From contig JACPAL010000009.1 of NCBI GenBank assembly GCA_016180855.1, positions 1-64,000 of the forward strand: a stretch of 64,000 nt of DNA. The letters are read 5' to 3'. The position numbers and the translations under genes were made by a program. Each line of letters starts with the position of its first letter. Position 1 is the first letter of the stretch. The stretch comes from Deltaproteobacteria bacterium. GTDB lineage: Bacteria; UBA10199; JACPAL01. This document shows, piece by piece, positions 45,850-55,161 of the stretch. The notes under the pieces were generated by a model. That model was not told the origin of the DNA, did not search any database, and worked only from the letters and a program-made list of their open reading frames with translations.

Positions 45850-46260
45850 ATGCCCACCTTTGAAAACAGCGACAAGCTTCAGCAGGTCCTTGGCGGTTTT
45901 TTTCAGTTCATTCTTGCCGATCCTGGTATGGGGCCAAGGCTGAAAGAGTCACGATTGATCTTGAAGTTTAACTATATGGAGCCTGATCTATCAATCACTG
46001 TCGATCTTTCTCGTCAGGATCCGGAGATCAGTTTTAATGACTCCACCAAATCGCCGGATGTGGAGATGAGGATGAAGGCCGACGTCGCGCATCGGTTCTG
46101 GTTTGGGAAGGTGAATCTCATGATTGCGCTTGCCCGTCGTGAAATGGTCGCCAAGGGACCGATTCCGAAGATCCTGCGTCTCCTTCCAGCGATAAAACCT
46201 GCTTACGATCTGTACCCCAAGTACTTGAGAGAGAAGGGGTTTTCGGCCTACTGCCTCTAG
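45850..46260 (+). CDS. SCP2 sterol-transfer-domain protein
   Basis: A 136-residue small protein with the SCP2 sterol/lipid-binding pattern (DLSITVDLSRQDPEISFND, then DVEMRMKADVAHRFWFGK), forming a hydrophobic pocket in related proteins. No signal peptide. A strong AAGGAGG site lies before the ATG. Linked to an iron-alcohol dehydrogenase, it may bind a hydrophobic substrate or acyl intermediate, but this is inference. Confidence 0.8.
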   Translation: MPTFENSDKLQQVLGGFFQFILADPGMGPRLKESRLILKFNYMEPDLSITVDLSRQDPEISFNDSTKSPDVEMRMKADVAHRFWFGKVNLMIALARREMVAKGPIPKILRLLPAIKPAYDLYPKYLREKGFSAYCL

Positions 46261-46294
46261 CAACGTTTTGCGATTCCAGCCGATATTATAGGTG

Positions 46295-47392
46295 ATGATA
46301 AAACGGGGTGCCTTGTGGGCTTTTCTTTTTATTCTCTCTGCCTGTGCAGAGGATCAGGTGAGCGGGGTCTCTGAGTACGTTTTTCAGAGCACCGTCTGTG
46401 TCACAAACTCGCAGCCGATTCCATTCGTGAATGACACGGAGGAAGAGATGGTTATCGAAGGGGTTGCTGTGGCAGCCGGTACCGATCCTTATGGAAATTT
46501 CTCGCTCCAGGATGTGGTCGTTGCGGACACCTCCCTTTCAGCCGAAGGGGCGAGTTTTTCAAACATCAGGATTCCTGCCGGTGAAGAATATCAGTTTCAG
46601 GTCAGTTACACACCTAAGACAAGCGGCGGGCATTCCGCGGTGATCGATGTTGTTTATCGCGCCCCGTTAACGGGTGTTCGCCAACTTCATTTAACCGGAA
46701 CGGCTGACGGAACAGGTCCCGTCGGCTGTATCGTTGCCGATGAAGGAGCCCAGGTTGACATATCGGGGGAGGCGGCATTCACGATCACAAAGCTCGTTGC
46801 GGCGACCTCAAAAATCTCTCAACCGTTAAGCTCCGAAGATGGGGTCCGTCCGCTCGATCCGGTGTCGATTGAAATGACTTTGGATGCCACGGCCGGGACA
46901 GCAATGATGGAGCAGATTAAAGAAGGATCCTTTATCTTGCCGCGTCCGAGGGAGAACGTCGAAATTCTCGGGGGGAATATACTGCAAGATACCATGCTCT
47001 CTACCTCTGGAGATGCCCGTGGAACCTATGATGACTCGAAGGGGAGTCTCAAGATTGATAATCTCGTTGTTACGCTGAATGGGGATTTCAACACAACAAT
47101 CACAACGACACTTACAACGGATGAGGTTTCTTTGAAAACACTTTCAACACCTCTTGTTGCAGAGGCAATCGCTTCTTTCGGGAGCCGGCACTACGATTCG
47201 GTCGGTAAACGGATCTTTGGTAAACGGATCGATCCACTGACGGGTGCCGTGGTGTTGGTTGGAACCACAACGATTCAGTCCTCTACGCTTGATCCGGGTG
47301 CCAACAGCATGTTCGATGATATGAGTGGGACGACGATGGCGATCCTCATCGAGGGGACAATCGTCAAGAAGGGCTCAGATAGTACCCCATAA
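46295..47392 (+). CDS. Putative lipoprotein with an ASH/immunoglobulin-like domain
   Basis: A 365-residue exported protein; a GTG one codon upstream is an alternative start. The signal peptide ends in a perfect lipobox LSAC near residue 16-18. The N-terminal half contains a beta-rich domain with IRIPAGEEYQFQVSYTPKTS and LHLTGTA, like the ASPM-SPD-2-Hydin type immunoglobulin folds. The C-terminal half is low in motifs and rich in Thr and Asp. It is expected to be anchored in the outer or inner membrane, facing the periplasm. Function is unknown. Confidence 0.75.
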   Translation: MIKRGALWAFLFILSACAEDQVSGVSEYVFQSTVCVTNSQPIPFVNDTEEEMVIEGVAVAAGTDPYGNFSLQDVVVADTSLSAEGASFSNIRIPAGEEYQFQVSYTPKTSGGHSAVIDVVYRAPLTGVRQLHLTGTADGTGPVGCIVADEGAQVDISGEAAFTITKLVAATSKISQPLSSEDGVRPLDPVSIEMTLDATAGTAMMEQIKEGSFILPRPRENVEILGGNILQDTMLSTSGDARGTYDDSKGSLKIDNLVVTLNGDFNTTITTTLTTDEVSLKTLSTPLVAEAIASFGSRHYDSVGKRIFGKRIDPLTGAVVLVGTTTIQSSTLDPGANSMFDDMSGTTMAILIEGTIVKKGSDSTP

Positions 47393-47487
47393 GGGGGGAG
47401 AGAACTCGCCATGCTAACCCGCGTTATCTTTTTCTAAAAACAAAATCCAAAGAAATAAGTCAATTAATTCAATCCGTTAGATTATAC

Positions 47488-47501
47488 AGACCTTTTGGTC
47501 T
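47488..47501. promoter_or_regulatory. Small hairpin in the gap before the large lipoprotein
   Basis: AGACC-TTTT-GGTCT is a perfect 5-bp stem-loop in the otherwise AT-rich 164-base gap. A TTATAC sequence just before it could be a -10 box, but no matching -35 is evident. No T-run follows, so a terminator is unlikely. The rest of the gap shows nothing clear. Confidence 0.25.
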
Positions 47502-47556
47502 TAATTGGCGTCCCGATTGCAAAAGCTTGTTGTGAGAGGATTCTATCAACGCCTTT

Positions 47557-50130
47557 ATGACCAAATTATCATTAAGCTCCCTTGCCATCGTTCTCATTTT
47601 GTCCCTTCAGTTCGGATTTACTGGTTGCTCCCATGATCTAGATGAGGAGGCGGGAGTGGGAAACGAAGAGCAGGCAGCGGGTGGTGATAATGGGACCGAT
47701 CAGAATTCAGAGAATCGTACACCGCCGCAATTTGATGGGGGGAATTCACAGACCGTTGTGAATCGCGCACCTGATTTTGAACCGGACCCGCCTGTTGTTA
47801 TCGGTTGCGAAGGGGATGACGCCTGTCCGACAGGAGAGATTTGCGACAATAACCATTGCCGGCCTCTCACATGCCCCGATGAGATTGATTGTGAGGAGCA
47901 GGAGCTTATTTGCAATACGACGACCGGTCAGTGCGAAGCACCTCCTCCTCCCTGTGAAGAGGATTCGGAGTGCTCCGCAGATAAGGTCTGCAATAGAGAG
48001 ACGGGAGAATGCGAGGTCCCGCACGGTTGTGGCGAGGTGGAGTTTAAGGTCGATTTCAATGAGAATAAGGCACCGTTTTTTGGTTTGACGAGCAATCTGA
48101 CCTCCGATGATCCAACCCCGGATCTGCTCGCCGTTCGGGTTGCCAACTTGAGTGAAAGGGTCTCTTTTTCGAAGCTTTCCATTATTGGACTTATTGCAGG
48201 AGAGAATGTGGAGGTTAACGGGGAGGATCTCTGGCGCTTCAAAATATACGATCAGGAGCATGAAAGAATTGAGGCGCAGGTAACCAGTTGTGATCCCGAG
48301 GCGGGTGAGGGAGATGAGGGATACTGCCAGGGCCTTGCCGAGTTAGAGATGGATCGACCGGCCCTTAAAAATTACTTTGTTCGGTACGACCTGCCGGTGA
48401 CAGGAGATCTCCATGAACTCCATGAGTTTCTTGCGGCCCCGTTGTTTCACGAGAGCTATTTCTGGCCTGTTTATCAATGTGGTGACTACGCCCCGACGGT
48501 TGGCGAGCCTGTTGAGATGACAGCGGCCGATGTTGAGTTGTCAGAGACCGATGGTTGTGTGGTCGAGTTTGATCCGGAGCGGCCCAAGGTAAAGGTGACA
48601 ATGAATGTCTCGAACGCCGTGAGGGCCCATGTGTCTGTCTATGCCGGTAGTAGTCAATCAGAGAGCTACAACTTCCCGATTGAGGAGTACGGCCGTATCG
48701 CCCCGAGCGAGAGAACGCATGAATTTGATATACCGAATGACGGCTTCACCGTTACCTGTGGTGCGAGCGGCTTTGATCCAGGGGCGAACAACCTGTATCG
48801 TGATTATACTGTTGATTTTCATGATTCGGAGCTCCATCTCACGAACAAACTGCTCACGGGTGAGAACGCCTGCCCCTTCTATCTCGGGGAGCGTCCGACC
48901 TCGAGTGAGGATGCCGACATGGATGACGACATGGAGGATTGGTGCAAGGTCGGTCTTGAGATGAGTTTTACGCAGAAGGTGACAGTTGTCCCTCTCTTTG
49001 GTCCCTCGGCAGGAGCGGCCAACAAGAGAAAAACAAGCGGAGGGAAAAAGACCAAGGGGGGCAAGACCACGAAATCGTTACCGGCGAACCGAGAACGGGA
49101 ATTCAGCGTCAATTACGCCAAAAAATTGGAGCTCGTGGCAGTCAGGACAAATGGTCAGCAGAATCTTGAAGATCAGGGGCTCGTCCACTTTGAGGGGTGT
49201 GGCCCCATTTGGAGCCTCGAGGCGGTCAGCGATCGGCCCACGGGGGTCAAAAAGACGACAAAGGATCTGAAAGGGACGAAGAAGAAGGTCTCCGATGAAG
49301 AGAAGGCACCCGCCACTATTGCGGAGGTGAGTCCATTCTACACAGACCATACCTTTATTCACGAGAAACGACACAACCGATGCAACAAGTTTGAGCTCAG
49401 GATGTGGAATTTTGGTGATGAACTGATCGAGGTACCGGTCGAAAAGGAGACCCTTGATGCCGGTTATCTGTCAGAACTGAAGCTGCCATCAGGATGGTAT
49501 GATGCAGAGTGCTATACAGGCGGTTGCAACTTCACTATCAAATGGAAGGGACAACACCTGATTGGCAATCCCCATGTTGAGATCCAGGTCTGGGCACACA
49601 ACGAATCGACAGGGCTCGAACGATGGATTGATACAACGGAACTCGGAAATCACCCGTATCTTACCGAGAGAAGATTGGGGGACACCGAAGAGGATCGTTG
49701 CCGTGTCACGGATCAATTCAATTATGATAGCCGCTACATGGATGAACCGTGGATTCCCAGAGGCACCGATTTTAGCAAGACGGGTGGTGGCTCCTATAAC
49801 GTGGATACCTACCAGATGCAGGGAGATCAGGAGGATGAGGTGACCTCAATTCGTATCGAGAGCCCGTTCTACGACCACGCCTTACGAATCTGGCAGTATG
49901 GCTACGACGGCAAGAAGAGGGAGTTTGTTTGGACTCCATTTCTTACAATGGATTCCCCCGTTTGTGTCTCACCCGATCATTGCTTTCAGCCAATTACGCA
50001 CCTGACCCCCTATGGCCTCCCCTGTTCAGCCAGTTGTTGGAGTGATTCTGACTGCGTTGTTGGACAGTTCTGCACGATGAATGAGGATCTTGGTCGTAGT
50101 ACCTGCCGTGGCTTGAATCCCTACTTCTAA
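47557..50130 (+). CDS. Large Cys-rich lipoprotein
   Basis: An 857-residue secreted lipoprotein. The signal peptide ends with lipobox FTGC near residue 24. Residues 80-160 contain three Cys-rich units of the DACPTGEICDNNHC type, resembling the short EGF/Dickkopf-like repeats of myxobacterial proteins. A low-complexity Lys/Gly/Thr segment (KRKTSGGKKTKGGKTTKS) lies near 489-506. The C-terminal end has another Cys-rich unit (SCWSDSDCVVGQFC). The core looks beta-rich. I recognise no enzyme. It may be a surface or adhesion protein. The stop overlaps the convergent AsmA gene by 4 bases. Confidence 0.75.
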   Translation: MTKLSLSSLAIVLILSLQFGFTGCSHDLDEEAGVGNEEQAAGGDNGTDQNSENRTPPQFDGGNSQTVVNRAPDFEPDPPVVIGCEGDDACPTGEICDNNHCRPLTCPDEIDCEEQELICNTTTGQCEAPPPPCEEDSECSADKVCNRETGECEVPHGCGEVEFKVDFNENKAPFFGLTSNLTSDDPTPDLLAVRVANLSERVSFSKLSIIGLIAGENVEVNGEDLWRFKIYDQEHERIEAQVTSCDPEAGEGDEGYCQGLAELEMDRPALKNYFVRYDLPVTGDLHELHEFLAAPLFHESYFWPVYQCGDYAPTVGEPVEMTAADVELSETDGCVVEFDPERPKVKVTMNVSNAVRAHVSVYAGSSQSESYNFPIEEYGRIAPSERTHEFDIPNDGFTVTCGASGFDPGANNLYRDYTVDFHDSELHLTNKLLTGENACPFYLGERPTSSEDADMDDDMEDWCKVGLEMSFTQKVTVVPLFGPSAGAANKRKTSGGKKTKGGKTTKSLPANREREFSVNYAKKLELVAVRTNGQQNLEDQGLVHFEGCGPIWSLEAVSDRPTGVKKTTKDLKGTKKKVSDEEKAPATIAEVSPFYTDHTFIHEKRHNRCNKFELRMWNFGDELIEVPVEKETLDAGYLSELKLPSGWYDAECYTGGCNFTIKWKGQHLIGNPHVEIQVWAHNESTGLERWIDTTELGNHPYLTERRLGDTEEDRCRVTDQFNYDSRYMDEPWIPRGTDFSKTGGGSYNVDTYQMQGDQEDEVTSIRIESPFYDHALRIWQYGYDGKKREFVWTPFLTMDSPVCVSPDHCFQPITHLTPYGLPCSASCWSDSDCVVGQFCTMNEDLGRSTCRGLNPYF

Positions 50131-52412
50131 AACAGTTTTTTAAGCTTCTCACCAATATCGGCCGGCTTGATCTGTTCGATTACCTCTTTCGCCTTCTCTT
50201 CAACGACCGGCTTGGCCTGTTCTAACGCCTTCTGTTTCGCCTGTTCCGCCAATTTCTTCGCCTCGGCCTCTGCCTTTCCTTTAAGCTCTTCCTTGACATA
50301 GGCCGTGAGGGCGTTCTTCATGATCTCGGTCAGATAGTCGCCGTCCGGTCCGACAGATGGGTTCTTAAGGTCACCTGTGATTGCAAACGGGACGATGAAC
50401 CGCCCCTCCTTGTCGGTCAGATGCCTGCGCATCTTCTCGTTCCCGATCCAACCGTCCGTTGCCGCCTTGGAGAGATAGTATTTCCCTTTCAGATCGAGTT
50501 TAAGATCCAGATTAACAGTCCCCCCCATCTCAATGGAACTCTCAGAATGGGCGAGGCTTATGTTGGGGAATTGGATCAGGCCGTTTTCGATCTTCGCGTT
50601 CCCCTTGAGTTCATGGTACGGTGTGCCTTTGAGTCCCTGCACAAATCCTGGTGTTGCGAGTTTCAACCCCCCAACGCTCAGATTAGGAAACTTCTCGGCG
50701 ACGAGATTCATTCCCCCGAGCATCGTCTCCGAAAAAATACCAGGGGCGATGTTGATCGCCTTGATCTCGCCGTCTCGGAGCGCAATATCGATTGTGCCGG
50801 ACAACGATTGTTTGATGTCGGGAGGTGTCGTGCCGGTTCCTTTTAGTGTGAGGGCCAAATTTCCTTTCCCCGTGAGTGTATCTTTCTGGTCCGCGAATTG
50901 GGTGAGGGCGGTGTCAATGTTAATCCCGTCAACAGTCAACGCAAAATCCCAAACCGGTTTTTGAGGATTTAGGTCAACGGATCCGGTTCCGGAGAAGAGC
51001 CCTTCAAACAGCGTGAATTTGAGTTCGTTAAGGTGAGCCACCTTTTTTTCATAGGAGAAGGCGCTGGTAAGCCCCGTGAGGGCATAGGTGGTGTAACGAA
51101 TGCTTTCGGAGGAGAGGCTTCCCGCAAGATTCATCTCATCCGGTTTAAGTGGCGATCCGGCCGCCTTGAAGGTCAATTGTAAGGAGCCCTCTACATCCAT
51201 CTCCTTGTTTCTAGGTGAGAGGGTTAGCAGCTCTTTGAGGTTGAGCGGGTTGGTTTGAAGATCGAGTTTCAGATCCTGGCCACCGGACATTGCAAGACTT
51301 CCACTGCCGGTGATCGCCCCCGAAAGGATATGAAAGGCAAACTGGCTGATGTTGACGCCACTCGTCGCATAATTCCCCTCAATCGAGAGATCGAGCGTTG
51401 CCCCGGCCGGTTTGACAAAGGTGTCGCCATACTTGATGTTGGCCTGTTTCAGATCGAGACTTGTCTTGAGGGCGATCGCCTCGGGAGTTCCGTTGGCAGA
51501 GAGACTTAGTGCGAGTGACCCCTCAAGCGACGAGTCGGGCGGAAGCGACTTTTTAGACTGGGGGAGGAGTGAATAAACGGAGTTCATCTGAAAGGCAGGG
51601 GCCGAAAGCGTTGCATCGACCTTCCTGGTTTTTTCGTAATCCTCCACGGAGACGTTGAAGAGGATTGGTGAACCGGCGATCACGAGCTTGGCATCCTTCA
51701 CGGTCGCATTTTTCTTCGCCTGATCAACGGCGACATCCGCCTTGAAACTTAAATTTTCATTCGCCGCGTCGAAGAGATGCATCCCGAGGTCAATGCCGAT
51801 CGGTTTGGTCGTGTCGGTCAGGACGGCATTCGTGACCTCAAGCCGGAATCCCCCTACCGCAAGCGGGGCGTCAGGGTTGGTTTGATCATCGTAAACAAGA
51901 TGGCCCTCTTCAATTTTTATCTTTTCAATACGGACCTCCTCAATCCACGGTGGCATCGGTTTTGCTGCCTCCGGCTTTTTCTCTTCGGCAGCAGGAGGTT
52001 CTGCGGGGGCCGCCACTTTCTTCTTGATCAAAAGGTCGACATTGGAACCGGCCGCGGTCTTGATGAACTGGATCTCGGGGGCCTTCAGGAGAAGACTTGC
52101 AACAACCTTTTTCTGCAAAAGAGGCATCAGATGGAGTCGAAAATCAAAGGTGCCAAGTTTAAGGAGCGGCGTCTCACCAAAAGGGGAATCGGGAAGATTC
52201 CTCACGGCGAGATTTTCGAGCCGAAGTCCGATAAACGGAAACAGTTTAAGGCCGATCCGGTCAAGGGCCACCTTTCCATTAATATTCTCCTCGACCTTTT
52301 GGATGATCGGATCCTTGAACCGGTTGACATCGATCACGAACGGCAAGACGACGATCGCAGCGATGAGCAAAAAGAGCACCGCCCCGATCCCGAGCAGGAT
52401 TTTTTTGATCAT
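50127..52412 (-). CDS. AsmA family protein
   Basis: A 761-residue protein of the AsmA/TamB-like group that is tied to outer-membrane lipid homeostasis. One N-terminal membrane anchor (MIKKILLGIGAVLFLLIAAI) is followed by the family block IDVNRFKDPIIQKVEENING. The long middle is repetitive beta structure, as in lipid-groove proteins, with a Pro/Ala/Glu-rich linker near 135-150. The last 60 residues are a Lys/Ala/Glu-rich helix (KAEAEAKKLAEQAKQKALEQ). It acts in the periplasm, anchored to the inner membrane. Confidence 0.85.
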   Translation of the reverse strand: MIKKILLGIGAVLFLLIAAIVVLPFVIDVNRFKDPIIQKVEENINGKVALDRIGLKLFPFIGLRLENLAVRNLPDSPFGETPLLKLGTFDFRLHLMPLLQKKVVASLLLKAPEIQFIKTAAGSNVDLLIKKKVAAPAEPPAAEEKKPEAAKPMPPWIEEVRIEKIKIEEGHLVYDDQTNPDAPLAVGGFRLEVTNAVLTDTTKPIGIDLGMHLFDAANENLSFKADVAVDQAKKNATVKDAKLVIAGSPILFNVSVEDYEKTRKVDATLSAPAFQMNSVYSLLPQSKKSLPPDSSLEGSLALSLSANGTPEAIALKTSLDLKQANIKYGDTFVKPAGATLDLSIEGNYATSGVNISQFAFHILSGAITGSGSLAMSGGQDLKLDLQTNPLNLKELLTLSPRNKEMDVEGSLQLTFKAAGSPLKPDEMNLAGSLSSESIRYTTYALTGLTSAFSYEKKVAHLNELKFTLFEGLFSGTGSVDLNPQKPVWDFALTVDGINIDTALTQFADQKDTLTGKGNLALTLKGTGTTPPDIKQSLSGTIDIALRDGEIKAINIAPGIFSETMLGGMNLVAEKFPNLSVGGLKLATPGFVQGLKGTPYHELKGNAKIENGLIQFPNISLAHSESSIEMGGTVNLDLKLDLKGKYYLSKAATDGWIGNEKMRRHLTDKEGRFIVPFAITGDLKNPSVGPDGDYLTEIMKNALTAYVKEELKGKAEAEAKKLAEQAKQKALEQAKPVVEEKAKEVIEQIKPADIGEKLKKLF

Positions 52413-52427
52413 GGAGCCCCCTCTACC

Positions 52428-52448
52428 CTGTACCTCTATGAGGTACAG
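52428..52448. promoter_or_regulatory. 21-bp palindrome between asmA and the unknown pair
   Basis: A perfect 9-bp stem, CTGTACCTC and GAGGTACAG, around TAT. It sits 15 bases upstream of the asmA start and about 88 before the divergent gene, so it could be an operator or regulate translation. A similar CTGTACC-N7-GGTAC sequence lies in front of murA. Confidence 0.45.
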
Positions 52449-52535
52449 TTCACTAAAAATATTAAGAAACTACCTTATAACCGTTCCGATGACGGGACGC
52501 AAAGGGAATTGTGAGAGGTTTTCAAGGAGGTCCTC

Positions 52536-53078
52536 ATGACAGAGATCAAGGCGGCCGCATTTTCATTGGGTCTTAAAAGCCAGTTGTTTCCGATTGGGGA
52601 GACCGATTCGTCGTCTCCCCCGGCGGAGGCGAGTGCAGGGAAAAGCGATTTTGCCGTCTGGGGGGCGTCCTTGAATGGTGGTGTTGCCTTGCTCGATGGA
52701 GCGGTTTTTGATCAGTTTCATGGTGTTGAGCTAACGGTTCCCATCGGCATAACCCGCCGTGAATTGAGTGATGTCAATTTTGGTGCAGGGTATCTTGGAA
52801 AATTCAGGATTGCCTCAGGTCTCGCCCTTGTGATGGAGGCTGGATACGCCCATGCGGGGGAAGAGGACCGGCATTTGGCGTTTGCTTCAGTCGCACCCGA
52901 AATTTCAAGGGCCTACCTGAATCGGGGGATTCGCGAGGGGCAGACCTATCTGGCGATGTTATTTGGACCGATCTTTGCTTACTCTCCCGGTACGGATGAG
53001 TCGATGGTCGGGATCGCCATGAAGGTATCGATTAATGGATTTAAGGCCCATAAAGGAGGAGACGATGGGAGCCGGTGA
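52536..53078 (+). CDS. Unknown protein, first of a coupled pair
   Basis: A 180-residue protein without recognisable family. AAGGAGG precedes the ATG. It has no signal peptide and a beta-looking, Gly-rich pattern (ASLNGGVALLDGAVF, GKFRIASGLALVMEAGYA). It overlaps the next gene by 14 bases, so the two are probably made together. A barrel, lectin-like or phage-tail-like beta fold could each fit; nothing decides. Confidence 0.6.
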   Translation: MTEIKAAAFSLGLKSQLFPIGETDSSSPPAEASAGKSDFAVWGASLNGGVALLDGAVFDQFHGVELTVPIGITRRELSDVNFGAGYLGKFRIASGLALVMEAGYAHAGEEDRHLAFASVAPEISRAYLNRGIREGQTYLAMLFGPIFAYSPGTDESMVGIAMKVSINGFKAHKGGDDGSR

Positions 53079-53658
53079 AATTCAGGGGGTACAGTTAAAT
53101 ATCGGTGCTGGCATCAGTACGATTCGCCTTGATGAGGCGAAAGTAGATACGTTTGGTCACGCTGTCAGAGAGGCAGCGCCTGATGATGGAGACCCAACGA
53201 ATGACCCATCGGGAAGGGTTGGAATCACAGGAGGTCTGACGCTCGGTTTGGGCGGGGAGACGCTCGATGAGTTCAATAATATTAATGTAATGGCTATCCC
53301 GCTCAACCTGCATCTTGAGAAGGTTGGGTCTGGGATCTGGGCTGTTGGGGGGGATGCGGCATTGAGGGGCACATATGATATGGCGGTTTTGGATGTTGGG
53401 GTAAAAACATCGCTTTTGGCAGGAGAGGATGACAAGGCTCTTGGTGTGACTCTCTTTAGTCGAATTGGTGGGCCTTGTGATGTTGCCAATGTGGAATTTG
53501 GCAAGATGGTCTATGAGGAACATGATGCCATATCAACCGCAGGATTTTACATGATGATTTCGATGAATCTGGCAATGATGATGATGTATGGGGGCAGCTA
53601 TTTTAGTTTCAGAGAGCATTTCCCTAGTGCAGAGAGAAAAAAAGAAAGGTCTTATTAA
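53065..53658 (+). CDS. Unknown protein, second of a coupled pair
   Basis: A 197-residue protein of unknown family. The start is the ATG behind AAAGGAGGAG inside the end of the previous gene; the longer frame lacks a ribosome site. It is also Gly-rich and beta-like (GRVGITGGLTLGLGGETL, NLHLEKVGSGIWAVGGDA), with a hydrophobic Met-rich stretch near the end (MNLAMMMMYGG). No signal peptide. Layout similar to the preceding protein suggests a related role, though clear homology between them is not obvious. It ends 4 bases over the convergent lipoprotein stop. Confidence 0.6.
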   Translation: MGAGEIQGVQLNIGAGISTIRLDEAKVDTFGHAVREAAPDDGDPTNDPSGRVGITGGLTLGLGGETLDEFNNINVMAIPLNLHLEKVGSGIWAVGGDAALRGTYDMAVLDVGVKTSLLAGEDDKALGVTLFSRIGGPCDVANVEFGKMVYEEHDAISTAGFYMMISMNLAMMMMYGGSYFSFREHFPSAERKKERSY

Positions 53659-54092
53659 TTGTTTTGGGCCCCGGCATTAATCCAGTCCTTGATGCTCTGA
53701 ATCTGTGCGCTCGTAAGGGCGGAGGAACCTTTCGGCATCTGAACTCCTGAGCCACCAGCCGAGCTTTGTGTCCCCTCGAGTTTGTTAATGAGATAGCTAT
53801 TCGAGGCGTTTCGGGGTTCAACGCGCTGTAAGTTTGTTGCCTCGGTACTGGCCACATCAACTAAATTTTTAAAAGAACTTCCGAGAGAGAGGTCCAATCC
53901 TCCCGAGGCACTGCTCGAAGAATGACAACCTGACTTGGCACAGTTCGGTGTAAAAATGTTGGTCTGAATACTCGAGAGGGTCGAGGTGAGCTCTTCCTCA
54001 TCGGCGTCCTCTTCCGAACCGGTGCAGGCAAGGCCCGAGAGGAGGATGAGCAGGCAAAAAAGGGTCTTTAGTGCTATTCTAAAAAAAGCCAT
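53655..54092 (-). CDS. Lipoprotein-like protein with a CX4CH haem-like motif
   Basis: A 145-residue exported protein starting MAFFRIALKTLFCLLILL. The signal ends in SGLAC, a lipobox-like site. After an Asp/Glu-rich linker, IFTPNCAKSGCHSSSSASGG contains Cys-X4-Cys-His, the variant seen in a class of cytochrome-c-domain proteins common in myxobacteria-like genomes. The following GLDLS and the PKGSSALTSAQIQSIKDWIN ending (a Met/Pro then C-terminal helix) match that cytochrome fold. It probably binds one haem, if the long spacing permits. It overlaps the porin gene by 14 bases. The start upstream of 54092 would be within that gene and is unlikely. Confidence 0.75.
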   Translation of the reverse strand: MAFFRIALKTLFCLLILLSGLACTGSEEDADEEELTSTLSSIQTNIFTPNCAKSGCHSSSSASGGLDLSLGSSFKNLVDVASTEATNLQRVEPRNASNSYLINKLEGTQSSAGGSGVQMPKGSSALTSAQIQSIKDWINAGAQNN

Positions 54093-55161
54093 GCAGTTGT
54101 CCCACAATCTGATCATCTCCCAACGTCCCATTCCCGATTTGCATTCGGTAGAGCAGATTGACCTCCATGAACGGAATCGGAAAAAATTCGACTCCTCCAC
54201 CGATCCGGTGGTGAAGGCCGGAGGGAGCGAGATTGTCGTCCTCGACATCGTAAATCCCCCTGCAGTAAAGCCCCTGGATCGGTGCATAGTTGATCTCTCC
54301 ATAGCCGAGCGTGATTGTTCGATCGGTATCGTTTGTCTTATTCCTTACCTCTGCGCGGTCGACCTCACCCAGCAATGCGACCTTTCCCAGATGCAAGCCG
54401 GAATGGGCTCCCCCGGTGAGGAGTCGGGTTGTCTGGGCATCATTGAAATGAACGGAGCCACCGAACCGGAGAATTGACTTGCGCCATTCGGAAAACCAGG
54501 TGATCGCCTTGGCCTGGTTGTCATCCCCCGCCCCTCCCCCAACGCCGTTTGTGAGAGCCAATGCAAGCGTCAGAGGGCCTGGCTCGGCACCGATTTCAAC
54601 TCCGAGGTCCTGGTTTGCAAAGGTAAACCCGAGATCGCTTCGAATGAAGGAGGTGGGATCGGGGACTCGGAGTCCGTACGGTTGATTCAGCCGGCCAAAT
54701 TTGAACCAACTGTTTCCGGGGAGATGATGCACCATTCCATAAGCCTCGCGACTCGTGGTGTTGGCAAGATCGGTATCGGTATAAATGGTGAGATGTTTGT
54801 GGGGATCTGCAGCAAGATAAAGACTCCCCCACAGAATCGTAAATGAGTTATTCGTAGGTGATTCAATCGTGGAGAGATTTTGCAATCGGACATCCCCGCC
54901 GATGCCAAAATACTGACCGACTCTCCCTTTGAATTCTGGAGGGAAAAGGGGTGAGCTCTTTTTGAGCGAAAATTCACTATAGAGATTGACCCCATGGCTG
55001 CTCCGCATCCCACCCCCCGTCGGATTGACATGACAGTGGCTGCAGGAGGTGTTGGCATAAACGGCAAAGTGAGGGGTGGCATGGGCGGTTTGTGAGACTA
55101 AAAGGGGAAGGAGAATAAGGCTGCTTGCCAAAAGGCAGAATTTCCCGCTAATTCTCTTCAT
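54079..55161 (-). CDS. Porin-like outer-membrane protein with N-terminal CXXCH motif
   Basis: A 360-residue exported protein from the ATG MKRISGKF; a signal peptide (FCLLASSLILLPLLVSQTAHA) is clear. Just after it, ANTSCSHCHVNPTGGGMR has a c-type haem motif, CSHCH. The remaining 300 residues alternate hydrophobic and polar residues and end in GQLHGFF, as in an outer-membrane beta-barrel. The design suggests a monohaem cytochrome-porin fusion or a haem-tagged barrel. It is between mtgA and the CX4CH lipoprotein, overlapping each by 14 bases. Confidence 0.78.
   Translation of the reverse strand: MKRISGKFCLLASSLILLPLLVSQTAHATPHFAVYANTSCSHCHVNPTGGGMRSSHGVNLYSEFSLKKSSPLFPPEFKGRVGQYFGIGGDVRLQNLSTIESPTNNSFTILWGSLYLAADPHKHLTIYTDTDLANTTSREAYGMVHHLPGNSWFKFGRLNQPYGLRVPDPTSFIRSDLGFTFANQDLGVEIGAEPGPLTLALALTNGVGGGAGDDNQAKAITWFSEWRKSILRFGGSVHFNDAQTTRLLTGGAHSGLHLGKVALLGEVDRAEVRNKTNDTDRTITLGYGEINYAPIQGLYCRGIYDVEDDNLAPSGLHHRIGGGVEFFPIPFMEVNLLYRMQIGNGTLGDDQIVGQLHGFF

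Noticed and set aside
47385-47400. CCCC-ATAA-GGGG hairpin over the stop codon of the ASH-type lipoprotein
   Set aside because: Too short and without a T-run; probably chance.
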